In this document: one piece after another, positions 1 through 8,015 of the stretch | Numbering within the stretch: the first letter of the stretch is position 1 | How the letters are laid out: each line of letters starts with the position of its first letter | From: CAXXOK01 sp963674895 | Lineage (GTDB): Bacteria > Bacillota > Clostridia > Christensenellales > Aristaeellaceae | Assembly (NCBI GenBank): GCA_963674895.2 | Contig: CAXXCY010000003.1 | Location: forward strand, 1,798,001-1,862,000 | DNA length: 64,000 bases | Direction of reading: 5' to 3' | Program-made: the position numbers and the translations under genes | The notes under the pieces: model-generated | Seen by the model: only the letters and a program-made list of their open reading frames with translations | What the model was told of the DNA's origin: nothing | The model's database searches: none

Positions 1-368
1 TCCGGCGAACCGTTACTGAGCAAGGCTTTGCGTCACGCGTCATTACGTCTTATATCCATCTAATATATAACTTATATATTTCATCAGACCAAACTTATCA
101 CATTTATCTGGAAAATGCAAGCGAAAATATTTGAAATTAAAAGCCACCGGGCATGCCGGTGGGATAGAGTGCTGTGAAAGTCCTTGGATACACAGGGTTT
201 TGCGGATTTTCAGGTTTGTCGACATGATTGAACGTTTAAAGGGTTCGTTGCGGAGCCATTGGGGCGGGTGTTTTGAACCTGTCCGTTTATTGTCGCAAAG
301 CCCCCTCGCTCTGGGTCCTCTCGTTTTATAGTCGCTTCACTCCCCGCCGGCCGCGATGCTTCTTAAAA

Positions 369-439
369 CCTCCCAACTCCAGTTCGCTTTGCACTGCGTG
401 CAAGTGCCGGCTGGACACACGCTTACTTCCGTTGCCCTG
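369..439. repeat. dispersed ~70-bp repeat, copy 1
   Basis: This stretch resembles 6191-6261 over its whole length (shared cores CAGTTC, CTTTGC, GCAAG, ACGCT, ACTTC, GTTGCCCT). Inside is a hairpin TTGCAC-TGC-GTGCAA (389-403). The second copy has TTGCGC-TAC-GCGCAA, so both arms changed together, which argues for a maintained structure. Function unknown. Confidence 0.6.
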
Positions 440-440
440 A

Positions 441-481
441 ATCCCACCTTTGGCCGCGCAATGCGCGGCCCATGATGGGAT
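441..481. repeat. palindromic intergenic element (GGCCGCGC family), copy 1
   Basis: The core palindrome GGCCGCGC-AAT-GCGCGGCC (452-470) is flanked by a second pairing, ATCCCA (441-446) with TGGGAT (476-481). Related copies lie at 10841-10877 and 21230-21254. It sits downstream of the pmbA-like gene. It may be an RNA 3'-end hairpin or a REP-like element. Confidence 0.65.
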
Positions 482-525
482 CGAAAAGGGCATCGCTTTT
501 TACTGGGGTCATCTGGGCGAAGCCC

Positions 526-1860
526 CTAACTCCCGGCTACGCTCAACATCCCCACATCCACGCTCGGGGAGCCGAACGCGCCCTGGGGGAAGGTGAGGTC
601 GCTGCCGACGGCGCGGACGGCCTTGAGCATTTCGTAGAAATTGCCCGCGATTGTGATCTGCTCCACGGGTTTGCCCTGCTTGCCCTCCTTTACGGAGAAG
701 CCCTTGGCCGAAAGCGAGAAATCGCCGCTGACGGAGTCGGCGCCCGCGTGCAGCCCGTCCACCTCTCTGATCAGCAGGCCGTCGCCGATGTCCCGCATCA
801 TCTGGTCCAGGCTCCGTTCACCGGCTTCCACGAAAAAGTTCGTTGGCGCTACGCGGATGGGCGCGGAATAGCCGGACTTGCTGGCGTTGCCGGTGGACTT
901 CACGCCGTCCTTCTTCGCCGTTTTCAGGTTGTGCAGGAAGGTTTGCAGCACGCCGCTTTCAATCACGGCATGCCTGCCGCCGGGCACGCCTTCGGCATCG
1001 AACGGGCGGGAGGCGATGCCGTCCTGCCGCAGTGAATCGTCCACGATCGTCACACACGGCGCGGCGACGGTTTCGCCGAGCTTACCCTTGAACACGGAGA
1101 GGTCCTTTTGCACGTTCTCGGCGGAAAACGCCGCGGAGAAGACCTCCAGCAGGTCCGTCATCGCGCGGTAATGGAGGATGACGCGGTAATGCCCCGACGC
1201 AACGGGGGCCGCGTGCAGCATGGATACGGCGTCCTCCGCCGCTTCCGTGCCGAGCGCCTTGGCACCAAGCGCGGAAAAGCCGCGCCCCACCTGCATGGCC
1301 ACGCCTGTCGCGGTGGACTCTCCCTCGGTCGCCACCGGCATGATGTAGGCGACGCCGTAGGTGGCGGTGTACTGCTTGTCCATGCCGTAGGTATTGACGA
1401 TGCGCACGCTTTCTTTTGCCGTGATCACCGTGTTGTACCCAACCTTCGTCACGCGCGCGTCGTACCCCTTGGCCGTCTGTTCGGCGTCGAGCACGAACTG
1501 CAGCTTTTCGTCTGGCCCGCCGACATCATCCTCCAGCTTGAGCTGCGCATTTGCCTCCTTGCCGCCGTAGATGAACTGCTCGGATGTGTCCTCGCAGAGC
1601 ACGGCGCTGTCCTTCGCGCTGCGGACCAGCCAATCGACGGCGTCCTCATCGAACGCCTCGGTGGAGGCATACCCGATCTTTCCGTTCATTTTCACACGGA
1701 AGGAAAGGCCTTTGGTGAGGTTGGAGGAATACTGCGTAATCTCCCCGTTGGTCGCCATCGCCCGAAAGCTTTCGTCCTCTATCACATACGCCTCCGCCGC
1801 TTCCAGGCCCGCCCTGTCCGCCGCGGAAAACAGCTTTTCCAAAAATACGTTCAGTTCCAT
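526..1860 (-). CDS. pmbA: TldE/PmbA-like metalloprotease partner
   Basis: 444 residues, of the TldD/PmbA (peptidase U62) family, in which TldD and TldE form a heterodimeric protease that degrades unfolded peptides and matures some modified peptides. This copy lacks the HExxxH zinc motif, as expected for the TldE/PmbA subunit; the active partner is the adjacent upstream gene, ending 5 bases before this start. The start ATG at 1860 has AAAGGAGTG just upstream. The open frame continues upstream inside tldD, but that extension has no family resemblance. Family assignment is firm; the substrate is unknown. Confidence 0.88.
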   Translation of the reverse strand: MELNVFLEKLFSAADRAGLEAAEAYVIEDESFRAMATNGEITQYSSNLTKGLSFRVKMNGKIGYASTEAFDEDAVDWLVRSAKDSAVLCEDTSEQFIYGGKEANAQLKLEDDVGGPDEKLQFVLDAEQTAKGYDARVTKVGYNTVITAKESVRIVNTYGMDKQYTATYGVAYIMPVATEGESTATGVAMQVGRGFSALGAKALGTEAAEDAVSMLHAAPVASGHYRVILHYRAMTDLLEVFSAAFSAENVQKDLSVFKGKLGETVAAPCVTIVDDSLRQDGIASRPFDAEGVPGGRHAVIESGVLQTFLHNLKTAKKDGVKSTGNASKSGYSAPIRVAPTNFFVEAGERSLDQMMRDIGDGLLIREVDGLHAGADSVSGDFSLSAKGFSVKEGKQGKPVEQITIAGNFYEMLKAVRAVGSDLTFPQGAFGSPSVDVGMLSVAGS

Positions 1861-1865
1861 ACCGC

Positions 1866-3257
1866 TCACTCCTTTGCTCTGCCGCCGACCGTCATCTGCC
1901 TGACGCGGATCATCGGCTGTCCGACGTTGGCCGGTATATTGCCGGATATGCTGCCGCACAGGCCCTGGTCCATCGTCATGGTCCTGCCGACGCGGTCGAT
2001 TTTCAGCAGCACGTCCGCGCCTTTGCCGATCAGCGACGCACCGCGCACGGGTGTGGTGATTTTTCCGTCCTTCACCAGATAGCCTTCCGACACGGCGAAG
2101 TTGAACTCGCCCGTCGTCGGGTTGACGGACCCGCCGCCCATCTTTTTGGCGTACAGGCCGTCGCCCATGGACCGGATCATCCCGTCCTCGTCGTCCTTCC
2201 CCGGCGCGATGAAGGTGTTGCGCATGCGGGACGTCGGCGCGAACATATAGCTCTGTCGCCGGCCGCTGCCCGTGGACGGCATGCCCATGCGCTTGCCGTT
2301 CAATATATCGACCATATAGTTTTTCAGGACGCCGTTCTCAATGAGCGTCAGGCGCGTGGTGGGCGTGCCCTCGTCGTCCACACGGGTGGACCCCCACTCG
2401 TAGGGCATGGTGCCGTCGTCAATCGCGGTTACGCAGTCGGCGGCGATTTTCCGGCCCATCTTGCCGGAAAATACGCTCAGGTTGAACGCGACGCTGGTCG
2501 CCTCCAGGCTGTGCCCGCAGGCCTCGTGGAAGATCACGCCGCCGAAGCCGCCGTCGATCACCACGGGCATCACGCCCGCCGGACATTCCGGCGCGTGGAG
2601 CATCAGGTGCGCGGTGGCCGCCGCCTCCCGGCCCGCCTCCTCGGGGTTTACGCGCTGGTCGAACAGCTCAAAGCCCATCGACGCGCCGGGGTTTTTGGAC
2701 GCCTGCTGCTTTTCCTTGCCGTTGTCGGCCATCGCGGCGCAGGCGATGCGGGTGCGGGTGCGCGAGTCGGTTACGTACAGGCCCTCGGAATTGCAGATGA
2801 TCACATCCTGCTCGGTATCCAGAAAGCTGCAGACCACCTGCTTGATGTCCGCATTCACCGCGCGCGCCGCGCTGTCCGCGGCGCGGAGGATATCGAGTTT
2901 CCGCTTGTTTTCCACGCTTGACGGCTTGATCAGAATCCGGTCGACCGGCGGCAGCTGCGGCGTGCGAAACGCGGGCATTGCAAACGGCGCATGCTTTTGA
3001 TCCCTCACGGCGGACGCCACCTGCTTTGCGCAGCGCAACAGCCCTTCCCTGTCCGTATCGTTGGTATAGGCGTATACGGCGTTGAGCCCCACGAACACCC
3101 GGATGCCCGCGCCGTGCAGGCGGCTGAAGCTGATGCTCTCCGCCTCGCTGTTCATCAGCTGCATTCTGGAGGAACGCGTATCCTCCCAGAAAATCTCCGC
3201 AAAGTCGCCCCCGCAGCCAAGCGCAGCAGCAAGCGCCTCCCGTGCGTATTCCTTCAT
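1866..3257 (-). CDS. tldD: TldD-like zinc metalloprotease subunit
   Basis: 463 residues, TldD family. The zinc-binding signature HEACGH (HExxxH) is at about residues 244-249, within a conserved stretch GGFGGVIFHEACGHSLEA. Family knowledge: TldD is the catalytic half of the TldD/TldE protease. It forms a two-gene operon with the PmbA-like gene. ATG 3257 is chosen over GTG 3275 because AAGGAGAG lies 8-9 bases upstream of the ATG. No modified-peptide precursor gene was seen nearby, so a housekeeping proteolytic role is more likely than RiPP maturation. Confidence 0.9.
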   Translation of the reverse strand: MKEYAREALAAALGCGGDFAEIFWEDTRSSRMQLMNSEAESISFSRLHGAGIRVFVGLNAVYAYTNDTDREGLLRCAKQVASAVRDQKHAPFAMPAFRTPQLPPVDRILIKPSSVENKRKLDILRAADSAARAVNADIKQVVCSFLDTEQDVIICNSEGLYVTDSRTRTRIACAAMADNGKEKQQASKNPGASMGFELFDQRVNPEEAGREAAATAHLMLHAPECPAGVMPVVIDGGFGGVIFHEACGHSLEATSVAFNLSVFSGKMGRKIAADCVTAIDDGTMPYEWGSTRVDDEGTPTTRLTLIENGVLKNYMVDILNGKRMGMPSTGSGRRQSYMFAPTSRMRNTFIAPGKDDEDGMIRSMGDGLYAKKMGGGSVNPTTGEFNFAVSEGYLVKDGKITTPVRGASLIGKGADVLLKIDRVGRTMTMDQGLCGSISGNIPANVGQPMIRVRQMTVGGRAKE

Positions 3258-3299
3258 CGGTTTGCTCTCCTTCACAAAATTCCAAGGATAATTATGTTC

Positions 3300-3308
3300 A
3301 GTATACCA
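3300..3308 (-). promoter_or_regulatory. extended -10 promoter candidate for tldD
   Basis: On the minus strand TGGTATACT (extended -10, 5/6 to TATAAT) lies about 43 bases upstream of the tldD ATG. No good -35 hexamer is visible at 17 bp, so this rests on the extended -10 alone. Confidence 0.4.
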
Positions 3309-3437
3309 TGCTTTTGTGCTGATTGTGTAACCGGCGCGGGGGTTTCTCTGTGCATAATGCTGTAATGTTTGGTACGTCCTTGCCCAGCCTATACATCGTG
3401 TACAAATGCGAATATCAAACTTTGGCTAATTACACCA

Positions 3438-3466
3438 TTTGCAATTCGGGCCGCAGAAGCTATAAT
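3438..3466 (+). promoter_or_regulatory. SigA-like promoter of the sugar ABC ATPase gene
   Basis: TTTGCA (3438-3443), a 17-bp spacer and a perfect TATAAT (3461-3466), 60 bases upstream of the start codon. Confidence 0.6.
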
Positions 3467-3525
3467 AATTCTAGAGTGTAACGTATTGAACGAGCAATCG
3501 TTCAACAGAATAAGGAGGCTATCTC

Positions 3526-4647
3526 ATGGCAAGCGTATCTCTGAAAAAAATCACAAAGGTATATGCCGGCAACGTCGTCGCCGTCAGCGATTTTGAGCTG
3601 GATATTGAGGACAAGGAATTTATCGTTTTGGTCGGCCCCTCCGGCTGCGGAAAATCCACCACGCTGCGCATGGTCGCCGGTCTGGAAGAAATCACCAGCG
3701 GCGAGCTGTATATCGGCGACCGCCTGGTTAACGATGTGGCCCCGAAGGACCGCGATATCGCGATGGTGTTCCAGAACTACGCGCTCTATCCGCACATGAC
3801 CGTGTTTGACAATATGGCGTTCGGCCTGAAACTGCGCAAAACGCCCAAGGCGGAGATTAAAACCCGCGTGGAAGAGACCGCGAAGGTGCTGGACATCTAC
3901 CACCTCCTCAACAGAAAGCCCAAGGCGCTTTCCGGCGGCCAGCGCCAGCGCGTCGCGCTGGGCCGCGCCATCGTGCGCGAGCCGAAGGTCTTCCTGATGG
4001 ACGAGCCGCTCTCCAACCTCGACGCCAAGCTGCGCGTCGCCATGCGTACCGAGATCACCAAGCTGCACCAGAGACTGCAGACCACCTTCATCTACGTTAC
4101 GCACGACCAGACCGAAGCCATGACGATGGGCTCGCGCATCGTGGTGATGAAGGACGGCTTCATCCAGCAGGTGGATACCCCGCAGAACCTCTACGATTAC
4201 CCCTCCAATCTCTTCGTGGCCGGCTTTATCGGCAGCCCGCAGATGAACTTCTTCGACGTAACGCTTGCCAAGGAAGGCAAGGAAGTCGTCGCCAAATTCG
4301 GTGAGAACAAGATCGTCATCCCGCCCAGCAAGCTGTCCAAGTTCGCGGATGAAAGCTACACCGGCAAGGAAGTCGTCATGGGCATCCGTCCCGAGAACAT
4401 CCACGATGAGGACGTGTTCGTGCAGTCCGCGCCGACCGCCGTGATCAATACCGACGTGGAAGTCACAGAGCTGATGGGTTCGGAAACCTACCTCTACCTG
4501 ACCACGACCGGCAAGGAAGGCAATATTATCGCCCGCGTCAACCCGCGCACCACCAGCCGCGCCGGCCAGACCATCCAGGTGGCGTTCGACGTCAACCACC
4601 TGCACTTCTTCGACAAGGAAACCGAGGAAACGCTTTTAACGCGGTAA
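3526..4647 (+). CDS. msmX: MsmX/UgpC-type sugar ABC transporter ATPase
   Basis: 373 residues, an ATP-binding protein of the CUT1 carbohydrate ABC importer family. Visible motifs are Walker A GPSGCGKST (37-45), the signature LSGGQRQR, Walker B VFLMDEPLSNLD, an H-loop THDQ and a C-terminal TOBE region. The start has a strong AAGGAGG (3512-3518) and a SigA-like promoter; a terminator follows directly, so it is monocistronic. No permease or binding-protein gene is adjacent. Orphan ATPases of this family (B. subtilis MsmX) energise several separate sugar importers, and that is the likely role. The exact sugars cannot be told. Confidence 0.93.
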   Translation: MASVSLKKITKVYAGNVVAVSDFELDIEDKEFIVLVGPSGCGKSTTLRMVAGLEEITSGELYIGDRLVNDVAPKDRDIAMVFQNYALYPHMTVFDNMAFGLKLRKTPKAEIKTRVEETAKVLDIYHLLNRKPKALSGGQRQRVALGRAIVREPKVFLMDEPLSNLDAKLRVAMRTEITKLHQRLQTTFIYVTHDQTEAMTMGSRIVVMKDGFIQQVDTPQNLYDYPSNLFVAGFIGSPQMNFFDVTLAKEGKEVVAKFGENKIVIPPSKLSKFADESYTGKEVVMGIRPENIHDEDVFVQSAPTAVINTDVEVTELMGSETYLYLTTTGKEGNIIARVNPRTTSRAGQTIQVAFDVNHLHFFDKETEETLLTR

Positions 4648-4663
4648 GCAAATCAGTATATCT

Positions 4664-4692
4664 CCCCTGCCCGCAACAGGCAGGGGTTTTTT
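4664..4692 (+). terminator. intrinsic terminator after msmX
   Basis: Stem CCCCTGCC (4664-4671) and GGCAGGGG (4679-4686) with a 7-base loop, followed by six T residues. Confidence 0.9.
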
Positions 4693-4730
4693 CATGTAAG
4701 GCGAAATGAGACTCCAGGAGGGTGGAAGCT

Positions 4731-6086
4731 ATGAGCGTATCGATTTCCTATGACAGGGATCACAGGCTGACGATCTCCGGCATCGCGTGCGGCTGCGGGC
4801 TTGACCACCGGCAGCCGACGCAGGATATCTACGTAGGCGAGGGTATTGTCAGGCATGTTCCCGCCTATATCAAAAAGCGCGGCCTGGGCACGCGCTGCGT
4901 GCTGGTCGCCGATCAGAACACCTGGCCGCTCGCGGGCCGGGCGCTGGCCGAAAATCTCGAGAGTGAGGGATTCTCGGTCATCCGCTGCGTCATCACGCGC
5001 GACGGCGTGATGGACCCGGACGAGCGCGCGTGCGGCGAGGTACTGCTCTCCATCCAGCCGGAAACCGAGTTTCTGGTCGCCGTGGGTTCCGGCAGCATTA
5101 CGGATACCACGCGCATCAACGCCATGCGCTGCAGGCTGCCTTTTGTAAGCGTGGGCACGGCGCCGTCGATGGACGGGTATACCTCCGTGGTCGCGCCGCT
5201 TTTGCTGCGCCATGTGAAAATCCACCGGGCGGGCGTGTGCCCGGAAATCATCGTGTGCGATACCGACATCCTGCGCACCGCGCCCGTCGACATGGTGTGC
5301 TCCGGCGTGGGCGACGTGCTGGGCAAGTATATCGCCAAGGCGGACTGGATGATCGGCAGCATCATCAACGGGGAAACCTACTGCGGCGTCTGCGGCGGGA
5401 TCGTGACCGGCGCGGTGGAAAAGCTGCTTGCCAATATCCAGGCCATCCGCGGCCGGACCGCCGAGGGCATCCAAATCCTGATCGAAGCGCTGCTGCTGGC
5501 GGGCGTTACGATCATGATTATCGGCAACACGCGCGCCGTGGCGTCCGTGGAGCATAACATTGCGCACTATTGGGAGATGATGCAATTGATCCACGGCCAT
5601 CATCCGCCAGCGCACGGCGCGTCAGTCGGTGTGGCGACGCTCCTGGCCTGGCCAATGTACACCCGCTTTGCCAGCGAGGATCTGCAAAAGCTCGATATCG
5701 GGGCCATCAAGGCCGCGCGCATCACCCGCGAGGAACGCCAGCGGTGGATGCTCAAAGCCTTTGAGGAGGAAGCCGCCAACAGCATCATGCGCGACAATCC
5801 CGAGGACTTCCTGCCCTGGGAGGAGCAGCTGCGCCGCATTAGGACCGCGCAGAAGCGGCAGCAGGAGATCCGCGACGCCATCGCCCTTCTGCCGCCTTAT
5901 GAAACCATTCTCGGAGCGATGCAAAAACTCGGCGCGCTGACAACGCCCGCCGAGTGCGGCGTCGACGACCGGCTTCTCAACCTCTCCATGCGCTGCGCCA
6001 AGGATTACCGCTCGCGCTATACCCTATTCAAGCTCATCGCAGAATGCGGGCTGGAGGACGAGTACCTGAAGGAGTATCCGGTGTAA
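4731..6086 (+). CDS. egsA: sn-glycerol-1-phosphate dehydrogenase (AraM/EgsA family)
   Basis: 451 residues, related to bacterial AraM and archaeal G1P dehydrogenase, which reduce dihydroxyacetone phosphate to sn-glycerol-1-phosphate with NAD(P)H and a bound metal. The nucleotide-binding segment VAVGSGSITDTTR, the GTAPSMDGYTS stretch and the metal-ligand region with HGHHPPAHG are visible. The start ATG 4731 has AGGAGG 8 bases upstream; an upstream GTG overlaps that ribosome site and is rejected. The protein is somewhat longer at the C-terminus than the roughly 390-residue B. subtilis AraM. In Bacillota the product feeds archaeal-type glycerolipids of unclear role; here it sits among sugar genes. 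Confidence 0.87.
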   Translation: MSVSISYDRDHRLTISGIACGCGLDHRQPTQDIYVGEGIVRHVPAYIKKRGLGTRCVLVADQNTWPLAGRALAENLESEGFSVIRCVITRDGVMDPDERACGEVLLSIQPETEFLVAVGSGSITDTTRINAMRCRLPFVSVGTAPSMDGYTSVVAPLLLRHVKIHRAGVCPEIIVCDTDILRTAPVDMVCSGVGDVLGKYIAKADWMIGSIINGETYCGVCGGIVTGAVEKLLANIQAIRGRTAEGIQILIEALLLAGVTIMIIGNTRAVASVEHNIAHYWEMMQLIHGHHPPAHGASVGVATLLAWPMYTRFASEDLQKLDIGAIKAARITREERQRWMLKAFEEEAANSIMRDNPEDFLPWEEQLRRIRTAQKRQQEIRDAIALLPPYETILGAMQKLGALTTPAECGVDDRLLNLSMRCAKDYRSRYTLFKLIAECGLEDEYLKEYPV

Positions 6087-6096
6087 AGTACGAAGC

Positions 6097-6118
6097 TATA
6101 GGGGCTTCCGCCCCTATA
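6097..6118. repeat. TATAGGGGC palindrome at egsA 3' end
   Basis: A perfect 9-bp stem TATAGGGGC / GCCCCTATA with loop TTCC lies 11 bases after the egsA stop. Similar stems occur at 10904-10921, 21181-21195 and 21289-21309. There is no T-tract, so it is not a classical terminator. Confidence 0.6.
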
Positions 6119-6190
6119 ACCCTGACAAGGGCTTTATCCGGTCGGTTACATTGTCGCGGACAAGCTGTATAGCTTGCCCGCTCTGTGTAA

Positions 6191-6261
6191 CCTCACAACC
6201 TCAGTTCACTTTGCGCTACGCGCAAGGACCACACAGGGTGCACGCTCACTTCGGTTGCCCT
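6191..6261. repeat. dispersed ~70-bp repeat, copy 2
   Basis: Second copy of the repeat at 369-439, with the internal hairpin TTGCGC-TAC-GCGCAA (6211-6225). It lies between the convergent egsA and uxaA genes. Confidence 0.6.
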
Positions 6262-6301
6262 TGATCGGGAGTATGGGGGTGAAACCCCTAAATCCTCGTT
6301 T

Positions 6302-7777
6302 CTACAGCGTTACCCCCGACTTGAATATCGCAATCCCGCGGTAATCGTTAATTTCGTTTTTGGCAGGCGTCCCGCTTGCGGCGGAGAGCACGAAATCCAT
6401 CAGCTCGTCCGTGAGCTGCTCCATGGTATGGGTGGTCAAAAGCCTCCCGGCGTCAAAATCGATCCAGTTCTTTTTATGCTCGGCAAGTTTGGAATTGCTG
6501 GCGATTTTCAGGGTCGGCACGGGCCCGCCGAACGGCGTGCCCCGCCCCGTGGAAAACAGCACCACCTGCGCGCCCGCCGCCGCCAGCGCCGTGACGGAAA
6601 CCAAATCGTTTCCCGGCGCGCTTAAGAGGTTCAGCCCCGGTTTGTCCACGCGCCCGCCGTACGGCAGCACGTCGCGCACGGCGGCCGAGCCGCTCTTCTG
6701 CGTGCAGCCCAGCGCCTTGTCCTCCAGCGTCGAAATCCCGCCCTCCTTGTTGCCGGGCGAGGGGTTTTCGTAGATCGGCTGGTTGTGCTCCTCATAGTAC
6801 CGCTTGAACCCGTTGATCATGCCGACCGTATCCTCAAACACCGCTTCGGTCTCGCAGCGGTCCATCAGCAGCGTTTCCGCGCCGAACATCTCCGGCACCT
6901 CCGTGAGGATGGTTGCGCCGCCCATGGCGATCAGCCTGTCCGAAAACCGTCCGATCAGCGGATTGGCGGTGATGCCGGAAAACCCGTCCGAACCGCCGCA
7001 CTTCAGCCCGATGACAAGCTGGTCCGCGCCGATCTCCTCGCGCCTGTCGTTTTGCATGATCTGCGCAAGCTCGGTCAGGATTTGCATCCCGGCCGCCAGC
7101 TCGTCCTCCGTTTCCTGCGTGACCAGAAAGCGCACGCGATGCGCGTCGTACGCCGGCATGTGCTTTTTGATCTCCTCCACGCCGCTGTTTTCGCACCCGA
7201 GCCCCAGCACCAGCACGCCGCCGGCGTTGGGATGCACGGCAAGGTCCGCCAGGATTTCGCGGGTGTTCTCCTGGTCGTCCCCCATCTGCGAGCAGCCGTA
7301 GGGATGCTCAAACGCGCTCACGCCCTCCACCGACCCCCGGACCAGCGCCTGCGCGCCCTGTTTCAAACGGCGCGCGACGTCGTTCACACAGCCGACCGTC
7401 GGGATGATCCACAGCTCGTTGCGCGCGCCCGCGCGCCCGAACCTGCGCTTATAGCCCAGGAACGTTTTGGCGGGGATGCTTTCCATCACAGGATGCGCGG
7501 GCGTGTATTGGTAGGCAAGCTCCCCCGCGAGGCGGGTTCTCAGGTTGTGGGTGTGCACATGCTCCCCGGCCGCGATCGCGCGCGTCGCCATGCCGATGGG
7601 CAGCCCGTATTTGATGATCGGCTCGTCCTCCGCGATCGGGCGGACGGCGATCTTGTGCCCCGCGGGGATATCGTCCGCAAGCGCCGCACCAATCCCCTGT
7701 ATTTTGCTTCCCCGAGAGAATGGCTGCAGCGCGACCGCCACGTTGTCATCGGGATGGATTACGATGATCTGTTTCAT
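6302..7777 (-). CDS. uxaA: altronate dehydratase
   Basis: 491 residues. An N-terminal SAF-type domain (about 1-95) is followed by the long D-galactarate/altronate dehydratase domain with conserved cysteine segments PTVGCVNDVA and GLGCENSGVE. Family knowledge: the enzyme dehydrates D-altronate to 2-keto-3-deoxygluconate in galacturonate catabolism; galactarate dehydratase is the main alternative. Choice of altronate is supported by uxaC 1.6 kb away. ATG 7777 with AAGGTG 6 bases upstream is preferred to GTG 7786. A promoter (7834-7862) and a perfect inverted-repeat operator candidate (7809-7822) precede it. Confidence 0.88.
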   Translation of the reverse strand: MKQIIVIHPDDNVAVALQPFSRGSKIQGIGAALADDIPAGHKIAVRPIAEDEPIIKYGLPIGMATRAIAAGEHVHTHNLRTRLAGELAYQYTPAHPVMESIPAKTFLGYKRRFGRAGARNELWIIPTVGCVNDVARRLKQGAQALVRGSVEGVSAFEHPYGCSQMGDDQENTREILADLAVHPNAGGVLVLGLGCENSGVEEIKKHMPAYDAHRVRFLVTQETEDELAAGMQILTELAQIMQNDRREEIGADQLVIGLKCGGSDGFSGITANPLIGRFSDRLIAMGGATILTEVPEMFGAETLLMDRCETEAVFEDTVGMINGFKRYYEEHNQPIYENPSPGNKEGGISTLEDKALGCTQKSGSAAVRDVLPYGGRVDKPGLNLLSAPGNDLVSVTALAAAGAQVVLFSTGRGTPFGGPVPTLKIASNSKLAEHKKNWIDFDAGRLLTTHTMEQLTDELMDFVLSAASGTPAKNEINDYRGIAIFKSGVTL

Positions 7778-7808
7778 ACTTTTCACCTTGCTGTTGATTG
7801 ATCGGGAA

Positions 7809-7822
7809 TGTAAATAATTACA
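7809..7822. promoter_or_regulatory. operator candidate TGTAA-N4-TTACA for uxaA
   Basis: A perfect inverted repeat TGTAA-ATAA-TTACA is placed just downstream of the predicted uxaA -10 box, a typical repressor position. It lacks the central CG of a CcpA cre site, so a dedicated LacI- or GntR-type hexuronate regulator is more likely. No such regulator gene is in the window. Confidence 0.5.
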
Positions 7823-7833
7823 TAACCCAACTT

Positions 7834-7862
7834 ATCATATCCGACATCCGCACGTCCGTCAA
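7834..7862 (-). promoter_or_regulatory. SigA-like promoter of uxaA
   Basis: On the minus strand TTGACG (7857-7862), a 17-bp spacer and TATGAT (7834-7839), 5/6 matches to each hexamer. Confidence 0.6.
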
Positions 7863-7960
7863 TCCCTTGAATTGCGGCGTATCGTCCGTCGCTTCCGGGC
7901 AGTCAACCGGTATGCTCCGGGTAGCCGGCGCCCTGTCAAGTATGATTTATGGTTTGTTTA

Positions 7961-7969
7961 TGGTATAAT
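7961..7969 (+). promoter_or_regulatory. extended -10 promoter of the membrane-protein gene
   Basis: TGGTATAAT (extended -10 with a perfect TATAAT) lies about 46 bases upstream of the ATG at 8016; no clear -35. Confidence 0.5.
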
Positions 7970-8015
7970 TATACAATTCCTGCCGTACAGTACGGACAAC
8001 CCGGAGAGTATGCAA

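Larger units (their letters stand above)
1..525. other. gene-free 5' edge with repeats
   Basis: I see no credible gene here; the short open frames lack ribosome sites and recognisable products. The first 140 bases are AT-rich. A hairpin (CCACCGG, 144-150, with CCGGTGG, 156-162) follows, and from about 369 the stretch holds two dispersed repeat units described separately. The whole segment lies beyond the 3' end of the pmbA-like gene, so it is probably untranslated trailer plus repeat sequence. Confidence 0.6.

Noticed and set aside
1108..2082. Long plus-strand frame opposite tldD-pmbA (and similar shadows opposite most GC-rich genes)
   Set aside because: GC-rich codons leave few stops in other frames. 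These frames have arginine/proline/histidine-rich, non-homologous translations and no ribosome sites.
7809..7822. CcpA cre site upstream of uxaA
   Set aside because: It lacks the obligatory central CG; a different regulator is more likely.
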